A stretch of 64,000 nt of DNA, from contig CBDETC010000001.1 of the NCBI GenBank assembly GCA_965242845.1, forward strand, positions 1 to 64,000. The letters are read 5' to 3'. The notes under the pieces were generated by a model. That model was not told the origin of the DNA, ran no database searches, and saw only the letters and a program-made list of their open reading frames with translations. The DNA is from RHLJ01 sp965242845 (GTDB taxonomy: Bacteria > Bacteroidota > Rhodothermia > Balneolales > Balneolaceae). The position numbers and the translations under genes are program-made. Shown one piece after another: positions 43,601-51,800 of the stretch. How positions within the stretch are numbered: position 1 is the stretch's first letter; each line of letters opens with the position of its first letter.

Positions 43601-45713
43601 CATCAAATATAATGGCTGTACGGCCTCCTAAAGCCGTTGAACTTAATGTGGGTTCATCCCCACTAGGGGCTATTGCTGAAATATCTACAGTACTTGCTGA
43701 TACGTTATCTGATCTATCACCCCAGGAGGACAAAGTGCCATCAGAAGGCTGATTGGTTGACGTGTTCCCATCACCGTCCGCATCCTGTGCATCAAAATGA
43801 AATACTCCAGGACTTTTGTATGAGGCGAGTTCAGTGATTGTAGCGGGATACTCAATATTCCGGGTGACTGTATTTCCATCTTCCGTACCGTCGTTAACGG
43901 TAATACTAACTGTACGAGTGTTCATGGTGGGAGACCCGGCTTCATTTTCATAAGTGACGGCCCTCAGAGCTGCCTGATAGACGGCCAGAGTGGCATTACC
44001 GGATAGTTTTAACTTACCTGTTGCTTCTGCCCATGAACCAGTAATTCCATTTTGATTGCTGAAACGAAGGGTGTCTTCTGAAGAAAGGTAATTGGAGGTG
44101 ATTTGAATGAAAGCGCTATCCAGAGTGGTATCGTCAATGTCTGATATCTCCAGGGTGGAGGTAATTACTTTTTCACCATTTCCGGCAAAGTATGTGATGT
44201 TAGTAGTTTCCAGGGCACTTAATACCGGAGGGGTGTTCACCTTTATAACATCAATATCTCTTGTTTGGGAATTGCTGGTATCGTCCCCATCATTTATGGT
44301 GAAACTGATGGTTCGTGTGGCGGTGCCCGGAGCGTCATCTGTATTTTCATAAGTAACACTACGTAACGCGGTTTGGTAGTTAGCCAGCGTCGCTGAACCT
44401 GTCAGTGAGAGGATACCCGTACTTGAAGAATAACTGCCTGTAATGCCATTTTGATTTGTAAAGCCCAAAACATCTTCAGTACCATCGAAATTAGATGTTA
44501 TGGATACACTGGCACTTTCGATATTCGTATCATTACCATCTGATATTATCAGACTTGAGGTGATATCAGTTGGAGAGTCACCCGAGCTATAAGTGATAGA
44601 AGAACTTTCTATAGAGCTTAGGACAGGTTCTGCATTAATCTCGACAATAAAGGTTCCGGGGGAAGACTGATTGTTATACTCCGTAGCAATCCAGGCACTG
44701 TCTCTGGCTATATTAGAAATACGCACTTCGTCCATAATTCCTACAAATGCCCAGACAGAGCTAGACAGGAACACATCTTCATCATCTATAGTGAAGGAAG
44801 CAGTAGAATTATCAGTAGCTACCTGCTCTCCATCCAGGTAAAGGAAACGGTCGCCGTTTGAAGCCCGGGTTGCTACAATATGGTACCAGGAGTCATCTGA
44901 AGTAATAAAGTCGGCGCTTTCAAGATCGACTCCATTTACTGAAAACGTTAGTTCTCGATCAGAGGACGACCAAATTGAATATCCATTCGTATAGGTTCCT
45001 TTCGAAATTAGGTCAGGAGCATCGTCTAAATTTTCACCATAGAACCAAAGAGAAATGGTAATATTTCCAGCGATATCCAAAGGTGAGACTCCATTGTCAG
45101 CGATGGTAATTACATCGTTTGTACCAGGGTCTGTGAATTGACGCCCCCCACCAATCTGACCGTTAGCAGCTGTAGTTGCGTTATCGGTTATATCAGTAGA
45201 AGAAATTTCCCCGGAAGCATCAGTAAAATTGGTGGGTCCGCTAGCTGTTTCATCCAGATGCAGGATCAGTTTATAATTCGAGTCCCATACATTAACAGTA
45301 GATTGATCTGTTGAAATGCCTGAGTTTCCAAAATACATATAGAATTCTGTATCACTGGAAACGGAAAGGGAGGGAAACCTTAGCCAAACTACAATCTCAC
45401 CTGTTGAAGCATTGTATTCTTCCAACTGATGACTCAAGATGGTAGTACCATTGTCAGAAGTAAATACGATATCATAGCCATTTACATTCTGAACAAAGCC
45501 TCCATTTGTGGTACTTCTAAGATCGTTTAGCGTTGTACTAACGAGAACCGGAAAATTGGACAGATCTGAGTCGCCTATAACAAGGTCGCTTTCAACGATG
45601 AACTTCTTTCGGTTCGAGTAATTCTCAACTTGAGCACTGGCAACATCGCCAAGAAGCAGGAGAAAAAGTAAAAATGAGAGGAAAGTTTTTTGAGGATCCC
45701 TCTTAACAAACAT
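37677..45713 (-). CDS. giant T9SS-exported adhesin-like protein (2678 aa)
   Basis: Signal peptide ends at DVASAQ (about 28). Domain order, approximate: DUF2341 (50-135), LamG-like (160-355), two cadherin-like repeats (360-620), a lectin-like domain (FHFDAQDADGDGN, 625-870), three cadherin-like repeats (875-1260), a further lectin-like domain (LLVWLKGDAGTF), Ig/invasin-like domains with SGNISDKQTGKSFNITVVAV, a conserved module with GWNFIGNPFLATIDWDD, and a T9SS sorting domain (FLSQNYPNPFNPTTTIPFG, ending QKFTLIK). It is a close paralogue of the next gene upstream (45815-53869), with long stretches nearly identical. It probably binds glycans or other cells at the surface; the ligand is unknown. 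Confidence 0.85.
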   Translation of the reverse strand: MFVKRDPQKTFLSFLLFLLLLGDVASAQVENYSNRKKFIVESDLVIGDSDLSNFPVLVSTTLNDLRSTTNGGFVQNVNGYDIVFTSDNGTTILSHQLEEYNASTGEIVVWLRFPSLSVSSDTEFYMYFGNSGISTDQSTVNVWDSNYKLILHLDETASGPTNFTDASGEISSTDITDNATTAANGQIGGGRQFTDPGTNDVITIADNGVSPLDIAGNITISLWFYGENLDDAPDLISKGTYTNGYSIWSSSDRELTFSVNGVDLESADFITSDDSWYHIVATRASNGDRFLYLDGEQVATDNSTASFTIDDEDVFLSSSVWAFVGIMDEVRISNIARDSAWIATEYNNQSSPGTFIVEINAEPVLSSIESSSITYSSGDSPTDITSSLIISDGNDTNIESASVSITSNFDGTEDVLGFTNQNGITGSYSSSTGILSLTGSATLANYQTALRSVTYENTDDAPGTATRTISFTINDGDDTSNSQTRDIDVIKVNTPPVLSALETTNITYFAGNGEKVITSTLEISDIDDTTLDSAFIQITSNYLSSEDTLRFSNQNGITGSWAEATGKLKLSGNATLAVYQAALRAVTYENEAGSPTMNTRTVSITVNDGTEDGNTVTRNIEYPATITELASYKSPGVFHFDAQDADGDGNTSTNQPSDGTLSSWGDRSDNVSASTVDISAIAPSGDEPTLSSTALGGRTAIIFDGNSGNDGDNFDLANNTIVNTSAFTEKSFATVFRTSDDLSGFQVIYEQGGGVNGYNISIKDGEAYAYAWSSNSSWTDGDDVSINLGTVETHTTYIVIASHDQSTTTWEANINGGSIIQSPLTAGTMSSHSGGPRIGEEDGTSDPVTFVSNPSTTNNFTGEVAELVSWNASLTETDFTNIYAHLSDKWFNTPPVLSNIEVSALDYTEGDAATAISSTITITDADTEDDATEIDSAKVYISSGFVSSEDILAYTTALGISGSYDSSSGALTLTGSTTTGNYQTALRNVTYRNSETTTPTVSTRKISFIVYDWDDSSGVITRDIDVIASNDLPVLSNLEATTLSFTEGGTATDITAALTISDNDNTTLQGATVAFTNNYFLGEDELNYTTALGISGSFNSTTGILSLSGTTTLANYQAALRNVTFENTSTDPVTSVNRTIEIRVFDGTDSSATGTTRDISVSSANTLPTLADLETETIFYLANQSSTISETITITDPDDSTIETVTFEITSNYDSSQDTLEFESLFGITSTWTDGSGTLTLTGPASKSDFQSAIRTVSYRNTVSAPTDVDRIISITANDGDGNSNTVSRAISFSIPKSFSDLLVWLKGDAGTFTTTGGSTASTEGSDVGRWEDQSGNNNHFTATNSGTEPTFRTSLSSINSQNAVEFPGSSGYRLEDIDAENYLNGLDELTIFFVLESDDINTDQGFWTTYEPDATGEDRVFSIRYDSQGDNGSADDVITTGMRDLATAFVMESFEAAQSAVGQIVMLKWSSELNYELYVDGVLSNPTFFQNIPTGVLESVTTAIIGQGTKDLSGSWDGLIAEVILYGKELSISEQEDIEDYLSSKYDIAIRSLTAATGGEAISADNANSTYTTLSGPRVQESFVGEFASGGTFVFNAPSGFEWDDTNLPAPSAAVASAFGGNTELTVSLTGRTSSQITFTIGFESSTNPGEIIFSNFKVRPTTGVLPNTGFITNTGTTGLGGSTNYGELIMIPGAKNALEFSEQPSTSNVSSAISPAVRVQLLDQYGNAVEENDVSISIARNIVSGSGTLGGTTTTTTNIFGIAEFSNLTLSGTGSYTLSASSTGLTSATSTAFDIVVIGELTQFQVERVPSGNISDKQTGKSFNITVVAVDGQPDTVKTFTGTVNISSNCSLGSGDGTTANFSSGVLTSHTVSISSIGTCVLTATNSSGSETGSSNSFDVSPGDPAASTSTISASPTVIFNDGFSTSTITVQLKDSEGNNISSGGETVLLNTTSGSLSSVTDNSNGTYTAMLTSSTIAGTATISGTLNTVSITDNVDVEFAEFNNQWQSSVGSVVNAQNWDLATNWSSGVVPASGDKILIPATPAVGNEQPVINSTDTQIAQLSIEASASITISGGKELIITGGLSGDGEVLGSNTDSVTVGGDLDISDITVGYVKLGGSAKQDVSTPNSYVNLELDNTSGADFTTDLSVSGTLKLTNGTLFLPTGTTLIANTKEYENGELRIQQRMFGDMGWRMLSSPIDTTYGEFLDGVLTQGYSGSTLGNDVDDNLQPTVLTHLENYSGTDNQRLRAPTSSSQKVTQGQGIFVFLFGDIAADSRYNDPLPDTLDVSGQEFDGNGTEVDFGVTYTTTADSGWNFIGNPFLATIDWDDNTNWTKTNIESTIYIWDPSANGGDGEYLTWNGTTGTLPNGGLIPPFQGFWIKANDESPVLKVSKEAKTTGGSFLRKEASGFRSNNSSVQIIDLALTSTSGRSKKTNIMFSDRGLKAKDELDAYRLLPLTSSFIEMHTLLEDGTELAINSLPNDFNSRLFIPIHIGSYEHGIPKSEDLTFVWGDLRSIPEDWILTLIDNETGNEIDLMQEESYTFFHSTKAKVAPITNPSSPNFKIHRKSGSQSTRFTLKISTEQIERDVPEEIFLSQNYPNPFNPTTTIPFGLNEDSHVELVVYDMLGRKVQSLVDGPRAAGRYEVQFNSRELASGVYFYRLITTDKILVQKFTLIK

Positions 45714-45773
45714 GTTGTATTCGTTAAGCTGATCCCAGACGCATCAAATATACTGCAAGTAGTTAACTCAAAT

Positions 45774-45800
45774 ACGTTAATTAAGCCTTTCTAATATTTG
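45774..45800 (-). promoter_or_regulatory. TTAA/TCTAAT motif before the 2678-aa gene
   Basis: TTAAGCCTTTCTAATAT lies within GTTAATTAAGCC...TTTG, about 60-85 bases upstream of the start at 45713. It fits the shared element of the four giant genes. Confidence 0.4.
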
Positions 45801-45814
45801 TCGAGGAGATAGGT

Positions 45815-48800
45815 CTACTTAATCAGCGTAAATTTCTTGAGTAATACTTTATTATTGGTTGTTAACCTGTAGAAATAAACGCCACTTGCCAGCTCTCTTG
45901 AATTAAATTGAATCTCATACCTTCCGGCTGTTCTTGGTCCATCAACTAGGGTTTTTACTTTCCTTCCAAGGATATCATAAACGATCAATTGTACATTGCT
46001 GTCTTCATTTAAACCAAACGGGATTGTTGTAGACGGATTAAACGGGTTAGGATAGTTCTGAGATAGGAATATTTCTTCCGGTACATCTCTTTCTATCTGT
46101 TCTGTACTCACTTTTAAGGTGAAACGGGTACTCTGAGTACTTGCTTTAGCTCTGATGCTAAAGTTCGGAGAAGATGGATTTGCCTTTGGTGCTACCTTTG
46201 CTCTTGTAGAATGGAAGAAGCTATAAGTGCGTTCTTCTAGCATATTGATTTCCTGTCCGGTCTCATTATCAATTAAAGTGAGAATCCAATCTTCAGGAAT
46301 CCCTCGCAATTCATCCCAAACTATAGTTAGTTCTTCCGAAGTAGGCGCTCCATTTTCAAATGCTGCAATATGTAATGGAATAAATAATCTGGAATTGAAG
46401 TCATTTGGAAGATTGTTTATTGCTAACTGAGAGCCATCATCAAGCAGTGAATGGAATTCGATAAAAGAACTGGTAAGCGGAGAAAGAGTATAGGCATCAA
46501 GGATGTCCTTACTTCTTAAACCTTCATCTGAGAACATGAGGTTCGTTCGTTTTTGACGTCCACTTGTTGAAGTAACAGCTATATCAAGGATTGGTACAGG
46601 AGTATTATTTTTCTGTTTAGAAAGGGTGTCTACTATTGCTCCTTTAGGAAGCTCTTTCCTGAGGAAACTTCCTCCTGTTGTTTTAGCTTCTTTGCTTACA
46701 GAAAGTACTGGGCTTGCATCATTCGCTTTTATCCAGAATCCCTGGAAAGGAGGGATTAATCCACCATTTGGCAGAGTACCGGTAGTTCCATTCCAGGTTA
46801 GATACTCACCATCTCCGCCATTCGCAGACGGATCCCATATATAGATAGTAGACTCAATATTGGTCTTGGTCCAGTTAGCTTCATCATCCCAGTCGATAGT
46901 AGCAAGGAAAGGGTTTCCAACTAAATTCCATCCAGAATCAGCGGTGGTAGTATAGGTTACACCAAAGTCTACTATTGTTCCATTTCCATCAAATTCACGG
47001 CCGCTAACATCAAGGGTGTCTGGCAATGGATCATTATAACGCGAATCGGCAGCTATATCTCCAAACAGGAAGACAAACATTCCCTGTCCCTGGGTAACTT
47101 TTTGGTTAGAACTTGTTGGAGCACGGAAGCGTTGATTGTCGGTAGCACCGTTTCCGCCATTATCATAACTCTCCAAATAGTAAAGCACATTAGGCTGTAA
47201 TGTATCTCCCGGGCTTGTATTGATATCGTAAAAAGCACCGTCATAACCCTGGGTAAGTACCCCATCCAGGAATTCACCAAAAGTAGTATCGATAGGAGAG
47301 GAGATGAGCCTCCAGCCGAGGTCTCCAAACATCCTCTGCTGCATTCTCAATTCACCGTTGCCATATTGTTTTTCATTGGCGATAAGAGTGGTGCCTGAAG
47401 GTAGGAACAGTGTACCATTTGTGAGTTTCAAGGTATCGGAAACACTTAAATCAGTAGTGAAATCAGCACCGTTGTTGTTATCCAACTCAAGGTTTACATA
47501 GTCGTTTGGAGTAGTTACATCCTGGTTATTGGTACCATTCAATTTCACGAAACCAACCGACATATCTGAAATACCCAAATTACCAGCTACAGTAACAGAG
47601 TCGGTGTTACTTCCAAGAACCTCTCCATCTCCGGAAAGTTCTCCGTTAACAATAAGCTCAATACCACCTGATACTGTTACTGAAGCACTCGCTTCTATTG
47701 ATAACTGAGCAACTTCGGTATCCGTTGTATTTACTACAGGCTGCTCGTTACCTACAGCGGGAACGGCCGGTACCAATACTTTATCTCCTGGTACAGGAAC
47801 TGATCCCGAGCTCCAGTTTGTAGCTAAATCCCAGTTACGGGCATCGGCAATGGACCCAACAGAAGATTGCCAAAGGTTATTAAACTCAGCAAATTCAACT
47901 TCAGCATCATCGGTGATGGAAGCAGCATTAAGTGTACCGGTGATAGTTGCTGTACCTGCTACCACCGAAGAGGTAAGAGTGGCGGTATAGGTGCCATCAG
48001 CATTATCAGTAACCGAACTTAGGGTACCATCTGTTTCGCTAAGTACTATTGTTTCCCCACCAGTAGTCACATTATTACCTTCAGAGTCCTTTAGTTGAAC
48101 AGTAATGGTTGAAGTAGAGAAACCGTCATTAAGTATTACGGTAGGGCTTGCTGAAATTGTTGTAGTGGCTTCAGAAGGAGCGCCAGGAGTTACATCAAAA
48201 GTGTTACTGGTACCGGTTTCTGATCCGGCGCTATTGGTTGCTGTAATAGAACAGGTTCCGAGACTCGAAATAGAAACCGTAGCAGAAGACAATACACCAG
48301 CAACAAAACTTGCTGTGGTTCCCTGACCGGTACCCATAGTACAATTTGACGATAAACTTACGGTGCCGGTAAATGTATCTACTGTATCCTGTATACCATC
48401 TACAGCTACCACAGTAATATTGAAGTTCTGACCGGCTAGTTTGTCGGAGATATTCCCTGAAGGCACTCTTTCAACAACAAACTGGGTAAGCTGGCCAAGC
48501 ACTACCACATCAAAGTCGTTACTTGTAGTATCGGTCAGACCTGTACTTGAAGCCGTAAGACTATATGTTCCTATTGCATCAATATTGATGTCATCAAATT
48601 CAGCAATTCCAAATACATTGGTTTGCTCTGTAGTTGTACCTCCTAATTCTCCTGAGCCGGAAACAACATTACGTGCGATATCAATATTCACCCGACTTTC
48701 TTCTACGGGGTTTCCAAATTGATCAATCAATTGAACCCGTACAGCAGGGGAGATGGCCGAGCTCACATTAGAAGCAGAAGGCTGTTCGGCAAATTCCATC

Positions 48801-51800
48801 TCAATTTGAGTACCGGCTACCATAGTTAAGGTACCATAACTGGTTGAACCTCCAAGCCCGGTTGTACCTGTATTGGTAATATTTCCAGTATTCGGAAGCG
48901 TACCGGTAGTTGGACGTACTTCGAAATTGGAAAAGGTAATCTCACCAGGGTTAGTAACAGATTCAGCAGTAATCGTGAATGTAATTTCTGTACTGGTAAC
49001 AACTGGTGCAGATATAGCTAATTCTGTAGTTCCGCCAAATGCAGGGAGGATGCTCGCGCCCGGGCTTGAGCCTGTATTCCATTCAAATCCTGTTGGAGCG
49101 GTAAAGACAAAGGTACCTCCATTGGTAAATTCCCCTTCAAAGCTTTCCTGAACACGAGGCCCTGTAAGTGTTGTATAAGCAGGCATAGGAGCAATACTGG
49201 CATCATCGGCAGAGATAGCCTCACCACCTGTAGCAGCAGTAAGCGAGCGAATAGCAATACCATATTTGAAAGACAGATAATCTTCAACAGCTTCCTGGTC
49301 CTCAATAGTAATGTCGTCTCCGTAAAGAATCACCTCTGCTACTAATCCATACCAACTTTCCGATGTGTTCTCGGTTCCCTGGCCAATAATTGCCGTGGTT
49401 ACAGCAGAAAGTGTACCTGTCGGGATATTCTGGAAGAAAGAAGGGTTACTAAGCACTCCATCAATATATAGCTGATAGTTTTCTTCAGAAGTCCACTTTA
49501 GCATTACAATTTGACCAGAAGTGGTTTGAGCGAATTCAAAACTCTCTTGCGAAAAAGCCACGTTCAAATCACGCATACCAGTAGTAATTACCCCTTCAGC
49601 GCCTCCGTTAGCTCCAAGGCTATCATAACGAATACTAAATACCTGGTCTCCACTCGTACCATCTGGCTCATAAGTGGTCCAGAAACCACGGTCAGAACCT
49701 ACTTCGTCTGATTCTATCACAAAAAAGATGGTAAGCTCGTCCAAACCATTCAGATAGTTCTCAGCATCAATATCTTCAAGTCTAAAGTTTGCTGTACCGG
49801 GGAATTCGATAGCATTTTGATCATTAAGTGAACTAATGCTTGTCCTGAATGTAGGTTCACTTCCACCGTTGGTAGCTGTAAAATGGCGATCATTACCACT
49901 TTGATCTTCCCACCGACCCACATCAGTTCCTTCAGAACTTGCAGTAGTTCCTCCAGTAGTAGTGAATGTACCTTCATCACCTTTTAGCCATAGCAACAAG
50001 TCATTAACAGATTTGGGAATACTAAATGAGATATCTCTTGTTGGGACATTACTATCTACATCTCCATCATTTGCGGATATGGAAATCGTTCTTGGTATAT
50101 CTTCTGGGGTAGTAGTGGTACTTTGGTATCGTACGGTTCTTATTGCGGATTGGAAATCTGCTTTAGAAGCTGGTCCTGTTAGGGTTAATGTTCCGGTTCC
50201 GTCTGTCCAGGAAGGTGTGATCCCGAATAACGACTGGAAGGTTAATGTATCCTCAGCGCTATTATAATTGGTAGTAATTTGAAAGGTTACTGTTTCAATA
50301 TCGGTGTCATCCGGGTCAGTAAGCGTAATAGTTTCAGAAATAAGGCTTGAATCTCCAACCTGATAAAAAATTCCTGAGCTTTCAATATTTGCCAGGGTAG
50401 GCGCCGTATTTAAGCTGGCAACAGAAATATCCCGGGTTGTACCAGTTGCGCTACTATCAATTCCGTCAAAAACTCTTACTTCGATGGTTCGATTTAATCC
50501 TGTTACAGGATCAGAACTTGTATTTTCATAAGTAACATTGCGCAATGCGGTTTGGTAGTTTGCCAATGTTGTAGAACCAGTCAGAGTAAGAACCCCAGAC
50601 ATTGCATCGAAAGAACCCGTAATACCAAGAGCAGTGGAGTAAGCTAATTCATCTTCGCCAAGGAAATAGTTATTGGTAAAAGCAACGGTGGCTCCTTCAA
50701 GATTTGTATCGTCAGTATCTGAAACGGTTATCGCGCTACTAATTGAAGTAGCTGCATCGCCTTCGGTAAAGGCAATAGTTGTTCCTTCAAGACTTGCTAA
50801 TACCGGGAGGTCATTATTAGGAGAGATATCAATTTCCCTGGTAACTACTGCACTGGAATCATCCCAATCATACACTATAAAGCTAATCTCGCGAGTGGTA
50901 GTTGAAGGGGTAGTAGTTTCTGTGTTCTCGTAGGTTACATTTCTAAGGGCAGTCTGATAGTTTGCTACGGTAGTAGTACCGGTAAGAGTAAGTACTCCTG
51001 ATCCGGAGTCGTAAGAGCCGGAGATTCCCAGAGCAGTTGCATAGGCAAGCACGTCTTCGGAGCTTTCAAAACCAGAAGTGATAGAAACTTTCGCACTATC
51101 CAGATTGGTATTATCGGTATCGGTTACCGTGATGGACGAGGTGATATTCACTGTACCATCACCTTCACTATAGCTCAGATTAGATACTTCTATATCTGCT
51201 AAAACAGGAGGGACGTTGAACCACTTTTCGCTCAGAAATGCGTAGATATTGGTGAAGTCTACAGCCTCAAGACTATCATTCCAGGAAATAATTTCACCAA
51301 CAAAGCCATCAAAATTACTGGTTGTTCCTCCAGGGTTTGAAAAACTAGTTGGATCTCTGGTACCGTCCTCTTCTCCAATATTAGGATCTCCACCATGATT
51401 GGCCATATCAACAGCGCCATCAAGTTCCTGAATGGTTCCTCCATTTAGGGAGGCTCTCCAATAGCTGGTTGATACGCTACCAGTAGAACCGTGACTGGCA
51501 ATCATTATGTAAGATGTATTCGGTTCTACAGTACCCAGGTTTAAAGACTTGTTTTGACTTGCCCAGTTATTACTGTACGCGTAGGCGTAAGCAACCCCAT
51601 CTTTAACACTCAAGTTATAGCCCCGGCTACTCCCGCCTTGTTCATATACTGTATGCAGCCCACTAATGTTATCGGTAGTTCGAAAGACTACTGCGAATGA
51701 TTTTTCAGTAAAGGTCCCGCTATTAATGGTAGGGGCTGTTGTTGGTTCACTTAGCGGGTAGTGATCTCCATTATTACCGGAGTTATAATCGAATAGAATT